64,000 nucleotides of DNA from NBLH01 sp050296515 (GCA_050296515.1 JBNKRJ010000041.1:22840-86839), one strand, 5' to 3'; counted from the stretch's first letter, positions 1-6,622 are shown. Notes: generated by a model from the letters alone, not told the origin. Program-made: numbers and translations.

Positions 1-188
1 AGGGCTCAGCGTAAGCTAATCCCTCCATAAGGGTTTCGTTTAAATATACGGAAAAAAACGCGGTTAATCAAGTATTTTAAGGCATTTCAGCATCCTTTTG
101 TGAGAAATATATCACTCTGTTAAATTTTCTTCAAATGAATACTTTTTTTCACTAAATTTAAAGTCCTAAAATCAAGCCACGACATGTT

Positions 189-1523
189 ATGAAGAAATTT
201 TTATTAAGTCTGTTTGTTATATTTCTTGCCTATTATACAGCCTATCATACATCAGGAGCCTCAGAAAAACAAGATTTATTTGAGCTTGGCAACTCACCTT
301 TAATGTACAGGATAAAATGTGCAATTACTGGAGAAACTGATACAACCGATGCCAATGCTTTATATTACAGGGCAGGAAGCTACATGGATTCAGAGCAATA
401 CGACCTTGCAATAAAAGATTACAAAAGGGTAATCGAACTTAATCCGGACATTGTGTATACCCGGATTGATCTGGCAAACGCTTATCTTGCAATTAATGAC
501 ACTTCCGCTGCAATTTCACAGTATCAGCAACATATTAAACTATCTGATTACCCCGAAGATGCCTATCTTGAACTGGGCAGAATTTACCAAAATCTGGGCT
601 TTAAAGATTCAACAAAATATTATTATGATAAAGCAATTGAATCGAACCCTGAAAATAATCAGGCATGGTACTATTTCGCAAGCTTTCAATATAATAATAA
701 AGAATATGACAATGCTCTTGAAAAAGTAAACAAAGCTATTGAGGGGAATCAGTATGATTTAAATTACAGGAATTTGAGACGTAAAATATATATTAGGCTT
801 AACCAGAATGAATTGGCAAACGAAGAATATCAGTATATTTCAACCAATGATCCTCATTATTTTGGAAATTATGAAGAAAATGCCAGAGAAGAAAGGGATG
901 CAGGAAACTATCAAAAAGCAATTGAATATTACAACCAGGCAATTGATATTAAACCTCTTAATGTAACCTTACTTAACGAAAGAGGATGGGTGTATCACAG
1001 CTTGTTTAAGTACGATTCTGCATTAATGGATTTTAAGAAAGCCGCAGAAATTGGTCCTGATTACTACAATTATTTTAACATTGCTTACACCATGGACTTT
1101 TTGGATAGCATAGAAGCTGCCATTGATTATTACAACAAAAGTATTGAATTAAAAAGCGATTACCACTTGTCTTACAATAACAGGGGGTATGAATACTATC
1201 GCCTTGAAGAATACGATAAAGCTATAAAAGATTACACCATTTCAATTGAGTTAAAAGATGATTACTATCTAAGTTACTACAACAGAGGTATTGCCTACAA
1301 TCAGAAAAAAAAATATACAAAGGCTATAGCTGATTACAAAAAAGCAAAAAACCTTACAGAAGATAACTCAAGTATTATTTATGACATAGCCCTTACTTAC
1401 GACAAAGTGAAAAACAAAAACGAAGCACTTTCCTATTTTAATGAATATATAAAATCTGCGGCCTCATCAGATTCAGCTAAAATCAATTATGCAGTTGAAA
1501 GAGTAGCAAAACTTTCGAAATAA
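189..1523 (+). CDS. Exported or membrane-anchored TPR-repeat protein
   Basis: The N-terminus (about residues 1-24) is basic then hydrophobic, which fits a signal peptide or a single membrane anchor. The rest, from about residue 57 to the end, is eleven consecutive 34-residue tetratricopeptide units with the usual G/A and Y/F spacing and a proline or aspartate at many unit ends. TPR arrays are scaffolds for protein-protein contacts; no enzymatic domain is visible, so a partner cannot be named. The gene stands alone. The start is followed at once by the signal-like segment, which supports it. Confidence is high for the fold and low for the function; a periplasmic or outer-membrane assembly role is inference. 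Confidence 0.85.
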   Translation: MKKFLLSLFVIFLAYYTAYHTSGASEKQDLFELGNSPLMYRIKCAITGETDTTDANALYYRAGSYMDSEQYDLAIKDYKRVIELNPDIVYTRIDLANAYLAINDTSAAISQYQQHIKLSDYPEDAYLELGRIYQNLGFKDSTKYYYDKAIESNPENNQAWYYFASFQYNNKEYDNALEKVNKAIEGNQYDLNYRNLRRKIYIRLNQNELANEEYQYISTNDPHYFGNYEENAREERDAGNYQKAIEYYNQAIDIKPLNVTLLNERGWVYHSLFKYDSALMDFKKAAEIGPDYYNYFNIAYTMDFLDSIEAAIDYYNKSIELKSDYHLSYNNRGYEYYRLEEYDKAIKDYTISIELKDDYYLSYYNRGIAYNQKKKYTKAIADYKKAKNLTEDNSSIIYDIALTYDKVKNKNEALSYFNEYIKSAASSDSAKINYAVERVAKLSK

Positions 1524-1929
1524 ATAGTTCCCACCTAAACACAAACTGCTGACTTTTACATTATTATATAGAAATCATTGTCTTTATTGAAAAAAATGCA
1601 TTTTTTTTATCTTTTTCGATAGGGGTGTTTTTTTTTCTTGTTGTCATAAGTTAAAGCAGTTCTTATTTTTATTTTGAATAGAATATAATTTGCCTTAGAT
1701 AAAGACTGATAGGCTAAATAAAAATCAAACCTATCAAAAATTCATCTTCGGAAATTGTTGTTTCACCCTGAAATTTAATCACTTCAGCTAAAAACATGAT
1801 TGAGTTTGTAAGGATGAAAAGTAATATTGTAAGGAAATTAAGCAAACTGCGTTAAAAAAATAACGTCTTGACTAAACCGTTTGATGTTTTTTAGCATCTA
1901 AGTAAGTATAACCTAAAAAGAAAGCACCT
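1524..1929. other. Gene-poor gap with a 19-aa ORF and weak hairpins
   Basis: About 400 AT-rich bases between the TPR gene and the acyl-carrier-like gene. A weak T-rich hairpin at about 1581-1622 may end the TPR transcript. A 19-codon ORF (1796-1855) is followed directly by a small hairpin at 1851-1867 (CGTTA / TAACG). No RNA family is recognised. Confidence 0.5.
1796..1855 (+). CDS. Possible small ORF, 19 aa, basic
   Basis: ATG to TAA, encoding MIEFVRMKSNIVRKLSKLR. It is rich in Lys and Arg and could be an amphipathic helix. Its stop overlaps a short hairpin (CGTTA, six A, TAACG). No Shine-Dalgarno is seen, as is usual in this phylum. It may be a chance ORF; it is listed because two further small ORFs with downstream hairpins lie at 2334 and 2492. 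Confidence 0.2.
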   Translation: MIEFVRMKSNIVRKLSKLR

Positions 1930-2181
1930 ATGAGGAGGATAAAACTGAAACTTTACAAGATTTTAAGGAATGTTGGATTAGAAAGAAGTCACATTAATTT
2001 ATTTACAATATTTGATGAGGATTTAAGACTTGATCAGTTTGATGAAGCTTGCTATTTATATTATCTGGAAAATAGTTTTAACATTTCTATTCCTGATAAA
2101 GATGTTCCAAGATTGAGAACTATTGATAATACCATTGACTACTTGTATACCAGGACAGGGCAGTTTGGTGGTTTAAATTAA
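1930..2181 (+). CDS. Acyl-carrier-like protein lacking the phosphopantetheine serine
   Basis: The 83-residue protein follows the acyl carrier pattern: a helix-rich start, the DLRLDQFDEA segment (residues 31-40), LENSFNISIPD (46-56) and TIDNTIDYL (64-72). In ordinary carriers the equivalent of DQF is DSL, whose serine receives the 4'-phosphopantetheine arm. Here that place is Gln36, so the protein should not be able to carry a thioester-bound acyl group by the usual route. A structural or regulatory role, or decay, is inference. It stands alone, with no fatty-acid or polyketide genes next to it, and is followed by a good terminator. The start is the only ATG that fits. Family assignment is by pattern only. 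Confidence 0.7.
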   Translation: MRRIKLKLYKILRNVGLERSHINLFTIFDEDLRLDQFDEACYLYYLENSFNISIPDKDVPRLRTIDNTIDYLYTRTGQFGGLN

Positions 2182-2213
2182 TTTTTAGGCATAATCTATT
2201 CACTATATTTTTT

Positions 2214-2247
2214 AAAGCTATTCTCACTTTATGAGTATAGCTTTTTT
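2214..2247 (+). terminator. Terminator after the acyl-carrier-like gene
   Basis: Hairpin AAAGCTATTCTCA / TGAGTATAGCTTT followed by a run of T. One internal mismatch. It lies 33 bases after the stop codon at 2181. Confidence 0.85.
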
Positions 2248-2277
2248 ATGGGTTTCTTCGTTTTTTCGAAAAATTAT

Positions 2278-2307
2278 TTTGAATTTTAATAATTCGGATT
2301 AACTTTG
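2278..2307 (+). promoter_or_regulatory. Bacteroidota-type promoter for a short transcript
   Basis: TTTG at 2278-2281, an 18-base spacer, then TAACTTTG at 2300-2307, which matches the phylum consensus TTTG-N19-TAnnTTTG closely. Transcription would start near 2313, about 20 bases before a 28-codon ORF. Confidence 0.75.
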
Positions 2308-2333
2308 CGGCCATATAACCAAATTTTATAAAA

Positions 2334-2420
2334 ATGAATTGCTCAAGTTTACATATTGCACTACGCACTTATCAAATAGTTGATGAGAAGGTGGATTATA
2401 GACTGGGCATAACAATATAA
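2334..2420 (+). CDS. Small ORF, 28 aa, in its own short transcription unit
   Basis: The ATG lies about 27 bases downstream of a near-consensus promoter and the stop about 27 bases upstream of a strong terminator, so promoter, ORF and terminator together span only about 200 bases. The peptide begins MNCSSLHIALRTYQIVDEKV and ends in RLGITI; it has no hydrophobic stretch. I do not recognise the peptide. It could be a real small protein, a leader peptide, or a chance ORF inside a small RNA. The compact unit supports transcription; translation is unproven. Confidence 0.4.
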   Translation: MNCSSLHIALRTYQIVDEKVDYRLGITI

Positions 2421-2446
2421 TTAAAGTACAACTTATATTCATTGAA

Positions 2447-2477
2447 AGGCCCGGGTAAAATATCCGGGCTTTTTTTA
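2447..2477 (+). terminator. Intrinsic terminator of the 28-aa unit
   Basis: Perfect GC stem GCCCGG / CCGGGC (2449-2454 with 2464-2469), nine-base loop, followed by seven T. The strongest terminator in the left part of the window. Confidence 0.9.
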
Positions 2478-2491
2478 TTATTAAATTCAAT

Positions 2492-2611
2492 ATGATAGCA
2501 TTATTACATGATATAGCCATTGTCAATGAACAGTTTTTCTGTTCATCTTATCTACGTTATAAAAGTACAGATAAAGTGTACAGAAATTTACGCCGGAAAG
2601 TATATTGTTAA
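2492..2611 (+). CDS. Possible small ORF, 39 aa
   Basis: ATG at 2492 and TAA at 2609-2611, starting 15 bases after the previous terminator. The peptide starts MIALLHDIAIVNEQFF and its second half is rich in Tyr, Arg and Lys. A second terminator-like hairpin follows at 2635. No promoter was identified between the first terminator and this ORF, so expression would need read-through. Not recognised; may be chance. Confidence 0.25.
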   Translation: MIALLHDIAIVNEQFFCSSYLRYKSTDKVYRNLRRKVYC

Positions 2612-2634
2612 AGAATATTTTATTTAACCTGATA

Positions 2635-2668
2635 AAACCCGGCAGCAAACTGTCGGGTTTTGTTTTTT
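2635..2668 (+). terminator. Terminator-like hairpin immediately before the tRNA-like gene
   Basis: AAACCCGGCAG / CTGTCGGGTTT with a four-base loop, followed by TGTTTTTT. It ends only 2-3 bases before the tRNA-Tyr-like sequence, which is an awkward place for a terminator if that tRNA is transcribed from upstream. Confidence 0.75.
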
Positions 2669-2670
2669 AT

Positions 2671-2756
2671 GGAAGTGCTGCTATGATGGTGGAATAGCAC
2701 CGGACTGTAAATCCGGTACATTAGAAACACAGTAAGTTCGAATCTTACCACTTCCA
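2671..2756 (+). tRNA. tRNA-Tyr(GTA)-like gene with atypical core bases
   Basis: Acceptor arms GGAAGTG (2671-2677) and CACTTCC (2749-2755) pair perfectly, with A73 at 2756 and no encoded CCA. The D stem is GCTAT/ATAGC. The anticodon arm is CCGGA-CTGTAAA-TCCGG, giving GTA (Tyr). The T arm is GTAAG-TTCGAAT-CTTAC. The variable region is 15 bases, longer than class I, but shows no clear stem. Odd: position 8 is C and position 14 is not A, so the nearly universal U8-A14 contact is missing, and a terminator-like hairpin abuts the 5' end. It may be a functional divergent tRNA, a phage-type tRNA or a tRNA-like element. Confidence 0.65.
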
Positions 2757-2808
2757 CTGCTTGGTTTTACTAATCAAGTTTTTTTAATTTAATATTAACT
2801 CTCTGGAA

Positions 2809-2945
2809 TCAAGAAAATTAGTAAAGTTCAAGGCGCAAGAAATTTTGAAACCGCAGTTGACTAAAGTAAATGAGGATTTTAAAATTTCGAAGCAACGAAG
2901 AACACTTGCGAAGCTCATGAGCTTGCGAATAAATTTACAATTTTA
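2809..2945. repeat. Imperfect long inverted repeat between tRNA-like gene and TPR gene
   Basis: The left arm around 2827-2855 (GTTCAAGGCGCAAGAAATTT) is an imperfect reverse complement of the right arm around 2878-2911 (AAATTTCGAAGCAACGAAGAAC), with a centre near TTGACTAAAGTAAATG. It is followed by a 10-bp palindrome GCTCATGAGC flanked by two copies of CTTGCGAA. It resembles a small non-coding repeat element. No coding. Confidence 0.4.
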
Positions 2946-2969
2946 ATGGTTTCAGTAAATTTTCTGCTT

Positions 2970-3467
2970 ATGGAAACATTCAGACTTCACAATTACATTT
3001 TAAAAGCAGAAAACGCTTTTGAAAACAAAGAATACCTTGAAGGTATGCATTTTCTGGAGGATGCACTAGGCATTGAACCAACCTATGCAAGGGCGCACAA
3101 CCACATGGGATGGTTGTACTTATACCCTCTTGAAGATTGGTCAAAAGCCGAAAAGCACTTGAAACTGGCCTTAAAATACGATGCTAACTTTGGAGGCACC
3201 TACTTCCACATGGCTCATATTTTATTTGAAAATGCTCGTTTTGAAGAACTTGTTGAGTTACTACAAAAGGCATTGACCGTAGGAACTGTTGCTAAGTCAT
3301 TTGTTTACAACGAATTTGGTAGAATGTATGAAGTATCTGCTAAATTTAAAACAGCAATTACCTACTACAAGCAAGCCATAAAATGGTGCTTAGATGAAAG
3401 AGAATTAAATACAATTAAAGATAACATTAGAAGAGTAAGGCGAAAACGCTGGGATTTAATGTTTTAG
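2970..3467 (+). CDS. Cytoplasmic TPR-repeat protein
   Basis: About 165 residues made almost wholly of tetratricopeptide units: roughly 8-40, 42-76, 77-110 and 112-146, ending in a basic RRVRRKRW tail. There is no signal peptide, so a cytoplasmic adaptor role is likely, with unknown partner. I place the start at the second ATG (METFRLHN) because the upstream eight residues are not TPR-like; starting at 2946 would add only MVSVNFLL. It is followed by a perfect hairpin terminator and then by the tRNA-like region, so it is probably not cotranscribed with slipin-rtcB. Confidence 0.75.
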   Translation: METFRLHNYILKAENAFENKEYLEGMHFLEDALGIEPTYARAHNHMGWLYLYPLEDWSKAEKHLKLALKYDANFGGTYFHMAHILFENARFEELVELLQKALTVGTVAKSFVYNEFGRMYEVSAKFKTAITYYKQAIKWCLDERELNTIKDNIRRVRRKRWDLMF

Positions 3468-3479
3468 CATAATTATTTC

Positions 3480-3508
3480 AAGTGCGTAAAATAATTGCGC
3501 ACTTGTTT
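3480..3508 (+). terminator. Terminator after the TPR gene
   Basis: Perfect 8-bp stem CAAGTGCG / CGCACTTG around an AT-rich loop, starting 12 bases after the TPR stop codon, followed by a short T-rich stretch. A CAACTTTG sequence just downstream resembles a -7 element (TAnnTTTG with one mismatch), but no -33 element was found at the right distance. Confidence 0.75.
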
Positions 3509-3659
3509 CTCAACTTTGTAGTGTAAGATTAAAAACGTTCTTTGAATTAAAATATAGTGCTTTCAGCACAAAAAATCTTCCCTAAAAAGGAAGCGCAGGG
3601 GAAAAATGGAAGGCAAAAGACCTGACAGAAGTTTCTGTATGGCTTCATAGTGCAATGCT

Positions 3660-3740
3660 AGTTGGCAATTGTATGCTGCTTTTCCGGAAATTGTTTCTCC
3701 ACCAACTTGTGTACGGAGGTTCGAATCCTCCTCCCCAACC
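3660..3740 (+). pseudogene. tRNA-like module 1: T arm present, D and anticodon arms not recognisable
   Basis: A perfect T arm (GGAGG-TTCGAAT-CCTCC, 3715-3731) is followed by TCCCCAAC. The 5' part instead forms a hairpin: AGTTGG (3660-3665) pairs with CCAACT (3702-3707), with an inner CAATT/AATTG. GTTGG could alternatively pair with the 3' CCAAC as a partial acceptor stem. No standard D arm or anticodon arm can be drawn. Confidence 0.5.
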
Positions 3741-3745
3741 ATTTA

Positions 3746-3808
3746 TGGGATAGTCTAGTGGTTAGGACAACAAGCATGAATTCGTGGGTTCGAATCCCAC
3801 TTTCTCCA
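3746..3808 (+). pseudogene. tRNA-like module 2: shortened anticodon region
   Basis: The D-arm sequence TAGTCTAGTGGTTAGGAC is that of Gln/Glu-type tRNAs, and the T arm GTGGG-TTCGAAT-CCCAC (3784-3800) is perfect, followed by TTTCTCC and A. Between D and T arms there are only about 15 bases, against about 22 needed for an anticodon arm plus variable loop, and the acceptor strands match poorly. Total length is 63 bases, too short for an ordinary tRNA. Confidence 0.55.
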
Positions 3809-3810
3809 AA

Positions 3811-3866
3811 AGGGGAAATGGCGGAGTGGTCAAACGCGATAGATTTGGGTTCTATTAATTCTCAAA
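3811..3866 (+). pseudogene. tRNA-like module 3: Leu/Ser-type 5' part without T arm
   Basis: GGGGAAATGGCGGAGTGG and CAAACGCG form a class II (Leu/Ser-like) D region, followed by an anticodon stem ATAGA/TCTAT with loop TTTGGGT. In a tRNA-Leu the loop would be expected to read TTTAGGT; the present anticodon would be TGG. No T arm and no 3' acceptor strand follow within the next 100 bases, so the module is truncated on the 3' side. Confidence 0.55.
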
Positions 3867-4181
3867 GCTGATCACTTGTAAAAATGATCGCCCTGAAAGC
3901 ATGATAAAGTACAACCTGTTTCTTTTCTTCGGAAAATAAAAAGTCCTGAAAAGGCTTCGAAAACTTTGGGATACCGAAAGGCAGGTTTGTTTGCTTTTTT
4001 AAAGACCAGATGAACGACTGTTGGCCTGCTAACAGACAGGATTCTTCTCTTCAAAAAACCATTCAAATTCAGCTTTTCTTAACAAAGGTTCCGCTTTTAA
4101 TGGATGGTTGGCTTTATCAGCTTTCTCTTTATTAGAAATTAGTCATTGGAAATTAGAGGTTCTAATAATTAACCCTTAAAT

Positions 4182-5294
4182 ATGTTGAAAATGAAACGAG
4201 TAAGAATTAACACAGGAAAAATTGGTTTGGTTTTCAAAAATGAAAACTATAAGCGGGTTCTTACCGAAGGAACCTGGTGGGTAATGTTGAATGAAAAAAT
4301 CAGAATATACGATTTGGCAAGTATTTTTAATGCTCCTGTAGAGTTAAATATCTTGCTTCGTGATGAGAATCTGGCTAAGCATTTAACTGTTGTTGAAGTA
4401 AAAGATAATCAAATAGCTGTTTTATATAAAGATGGTATTTTCCAATATGTTTTAGCACCAGGCAAGTATGCCTACTGGAAAGGAGTGGTTGAATACACTT
4501 ACACCATTGCAGATTTAAGCAAGGTCGAAATTACTGAAAATATTCCTTTAAATATTTTGCAGAAACCTGAAGTTGCTAAATACGTAAGAGTTTTTGTGGT
4601 ATCTTCATACGAAAAAGGACTGCTGTTTATCGACAGCAAATTTGCAAAAGAACTAGAAACCGGTATTTACTATTTCTGGAACATTGCAATTCCTGTAAAT
4701 GTGTTGAAAACAGATTTGCGTCAGCAACAAATGGAGGTTTCCGGCCAGGAAATTTTGACTAAAGATAAAGCTGCTTTGCGAATTAATTTCTACACTCAAT
4801 ACATTGTTAATGATGTGGTTAAGGCATTAACTGAGAACAAGGATTTTGAAAAACAGTTGTACATTATAATGCAATTGGCTTTAAGGGAGTTTATCGGAAC
4901 TTTAACCCTGGATGAGATTTTGGAGAAGAAAGAATCCATCAATCAATATGTATTGGAAAATGTGAAGGATAAAGTAGAAAAGCTGGGGGTGGAAATCAAA
5001 GATTCCGGGGTAAGGGATATTATTTTACCTGGCGAGGTTAAAGACATTATGAACCAGGTACTGATTGCACAGAAAAAAGCGCAGGCAAATATCGTTACCA
5101 GGAGGGAAGAAACTGCTTCTACACGTTCTTTATTGAACACTGCTAAGCTGATGGAAGAAAACGAAATGTTATTTAAGCTGAAAGAGATGGAGTATGTGGA
5201 AAAGATTGCTGAGAAAATCAATAGCATTTCTTTATCTGGAGGAAACCAGGTAGTAGAGCAGTTGAAGGATATTTTTACTCCTAAGAAAGGTTAA
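4182..5294 (+). CDS. Slipin family SPFH/band 7 protein
   Basis: The 370-residue protein has an SPFH/band 7 region (about 115-300, including DLRQQQMEVSGQEILTKDKA near 180-200) and a helical tail with EETASTRSLLNTAK. SPFH proteins oligomerise, mostly on membranes. Unlike classic slipins it has no N-terminal membrane hairpin. Instead the first 170 residues contain three related segments (near 14-35, 77-99 and 146-168), each ending in a G-T/K/I-(W/Y)-W/Y/F pattern such as EGTWWV, PGKYAYW and TGIYYFW. rtcB follows 134 bases downstream on the same strand, so cotranscription is likely. A joint role in an RNA damage response is inference. Start: MLKMKR; the second Met is two codons on. Confidence 0.88.
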   Translation: MLKMKRVRINTGKIGLVFKNENYKRVLTEGTWWVMLNEKIRIYDLASIFNAPVELNILLRDENLAKHLTVVEVKDNQIAVLYKDGIFQYVLAPGKYAYWKGVVEYTYTIADLSKVEITENIPLNILQKPEVAKYVRVFVVSSYEKGLLFIDSKFAKELETGIYYFWNIAIPVNVLKTDLRQQQMEVSGQEILTKDKAALRINFYTQYIVNDVVKALTENKDFEKQLYIIMQLALREFIGTLTLDEILEKKESINQYVLENVKDKVEKLGVEIKDSGVRDIILPGEVKDIMNQVLIAQKKAQANIVTRREETASTRSLLNTAKLMEENEMLFKLKEMEYVEKIAEKINSISLSGGNQVVEQLKDIFTPKKG

Positions 5295-5308
5295 AATAAC
5301 AAAAAGAG

Positions 5309-5425
5309 TTCTCGCTGATTATGCCAATTTCGCAGATTGTTATATCTGCAAAATCACCGAAATTAGCGAGTTCTATCTTCTTATAATTAGTGTTAATTCG
5401 TGGAATTAGCGGACAAATACTTTGA
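5309..5425. repeat. Palindromic intergenic repeat between slipin and rtcB
   Basis: CTCGCTGATT near 5311 pairs with AATTAGCGAG near 5363 (one mismatch), enclosing CAGAT/ATCTG, so the gap can fold as a nested hairpin. The following TTAGTGTTAATTCGTGGAATTAGCGG is a short repetitive segment of a type often seen between Bacteroidota genes. It could attenuate read-through into rtcB, but no T run follows. Confidence 0.5.
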
Positions 5426-5428
5426 AAA

Positions 5429-6598
5429 ATGAAACAAGTTATATCAACAGAAAAAGTTCCAATCATGCTTTGGTTGGAAGATATTGAAGAAGGTGCCTTG
5501 CAACAGGCAAAAAACATTGCAAATTTACCTTTTACATTTAAGCATGTGGCTATTATGCCCGATAGTCACCAGGGATATGGTATGCCAATTGGGGGAGTTT
5601 TAGCAACCAAAGGAGTAATAATACCCAATGCTGTCGGGGTAGATATTGGTTGCGGTATGTGTGCAGTAAAAACTTCATTGACAGATATTTCTACTGATAA
5701 CCTAAAAAAAATTATGAGCCAAATCAGGGAAACGGTGCCATTGGGCTTTAATCATCATAAAAATGCACAACCTGAGCACTTAATGCCATCAAAGGAAAAC
5801 ATGATTGAAAATGGGGTGGTTGAAAAACAATATACAGCTGCCCTAAAACAATTAGGAACATTGGGCGGAGGAAATCATTTTATTGAAATTCAGCAGGGCT
5901 CAGATGGCCATATCTGGATAATGATTCACTCAGGTAGTCGAAATATTGGTTTAAAAGTGGCTGATCATTACAATCACCTTGCTAAAAAATTGAACGAAAG
6001 ATGGCATTCAGAAGTTGAAAAAGCAAAAGATTTGGCATTTCTTCCAATTGAAACTGAGGAAGCCAAAAACTATTTCAAAGAGATGCAATACTGTGTAGAT
6101 TTTGCCTTTGCCAACAGAAAACTAATGATGGCCAATATTGAACTGGCATTTGAAGAACAATTTGGTGTGAATTACGAAAGCCTTGATTTTGTGAACATTG
6201 CCCACAATTATGCAAATTGGGAACACCATTATAATACCAATGTGATAGTTCATCGTAAAGGAGCTACCAGTGCCAAAGAGGGTGAAATTGGGATTATTCC
6301 TGGTTCACAAGGCACAAAAAGTTACATTGTCAGGGGAAAAGGAAATCCAAAGAGTTTTACCAGCTGTTCGCATGGCGCTGGTCGACAAATGGGAAGAAAA
6401 CAGGCACAACGGTCGCTTGATTTAAATGCTGAAATTGACAAGCTTGATAAACAAGGGATTATCCATGCTATCAGGAACCAAAAAGATCTGGACGAAGCAC
6501 CCGGAGCCTACAAAAACATTGACATTGTAATGGAAAACCAAAGAGATTTGGTTGATATATTAGTAGAATTAAAGCCTTTAGCAGTAATTAAAGGTTAA
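5429..6598 (+). CDS. rtcB: RNA-splicing ligase RtcB family
   Basis: The 389-residue protein shows the full RtcB core: GVDIGCGM with Asp72 and Cys75, LGGGNHF with His150, HSGSRNIG with His167, IAHN with His259 and SHGAGRQMGR with His315, the residue equivalent to the guanylylated histidine. RtcB joins RNA 2',3'-cyclic phosphate or 3'-phosphate ends to 5'-hydroxyl ends using GTP and Mn2+; in bacteria it is linked to repair of cleaved tRNA and rRNA. All metal and nucleotide residues I can identify are present, so it should be active. No rtcA, rtcR, archease or prfH gene is next to it; the partner is the slipin. A good terminator follows. Confidence 0.95.
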   Translation: MKQVISTEKVPIMLWLEDIEEGALQQAKNIANLPFTFKHVAIMPDSHQGYGMPIGGVLATKGVIIPNAVGVDIGCGMCAVKTSLTDISTDNLKKIMSQIRETVPLGFNHHKNAQPEHLMPSKENMIENGVVEKQYTAALKQLGTLGGGNHFIEIQQGSDGHIWIMIHSGSRNIGLKVADHYNHLAKKLNERWHSEVEKAKDLAFLPIETEEAKNYFKEMQYCVDFAFANRKLMMANIELAFEEQFGVNYESLDFVNIAHNYANWEHHYNTNVIVHRKGATSAKEGEIGIIPGSQGTKSYIVRGKGNPKSFTSCSHGAGRQMGRKQAQRSLDLNAEIDKLDKQGIIHAIRNQKDLDEAPGAYKNIDIVMENQRDLVDILVELKPLAVIKG

Positions 6599-6622
6599 AT
6601 ACTTTTTTGCTTTTAATCAATT

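Larger units (their letters stand above)
2182..2969. other. Region with small ORFs, hairpins and tRNA-like gene but no long gene
   Basis: Contents in order: terminator, promoter, 28-aa ORF, terminator, 39-aa ORF, terminator, tRNA-Tyr-like sequence and an imperfect inverted repeat, each entered separately. Nothing else was recognised. Confidence 0.6.
3509..4181 (+). ncRNA. Structured non-coding region with three broken tRNA-like modules, upstream of slipin-rtcB
   Basis: About 670 bases without a credible gene. It starts with CGTTCTTTGA (3536-3545), similar to a boxA antitermination site, then the small hairpins GTGCT/AGCAC (3557-3569), CTTCC/GGAAG and ACAGAA/TTCTGT. Three modules with tRNA hallmark sequences follow at 3660-3740, 3746-3808 and 3811-3866. 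After them come paired segments GATCA/TGATC (about 3870-3889), an outer AACCTG/CAGGTT stem enclosing smaller stems (about 3913-3986) and CTGTT/AACAG. Whether this is one transcript is inference; no terminator separates it from the slipin start. It could be decayed tRNA genes, or an RNA connected with the RtcB ligase downstream. Confidence 0.5.

Noticed and set aside
3662..3871. Open frame of 69 codons on the plus strand
   Set aside because: It is read straight through the three tRNA-like modules; its protein sequence is the translation of T arms and D arms and has no family features.
3509..4181. Bacterial Y RNA next to an RNA repair operon
   Set aside because: Some rtc operons contain tRNA-like Y RNAs, but these go with a Ro60 (TROVE) gene, which is absent here, and the modules do not fit the Y RNA layout as I know it. 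Kept only as a loose analogy.
5281..5517. Open frame of 78 codons on the minus strand between slipin and rtcB
   Set aside because: It is antisense to the start of rtcB and to a palindromic intergenic repeat; nothing supports a gene.
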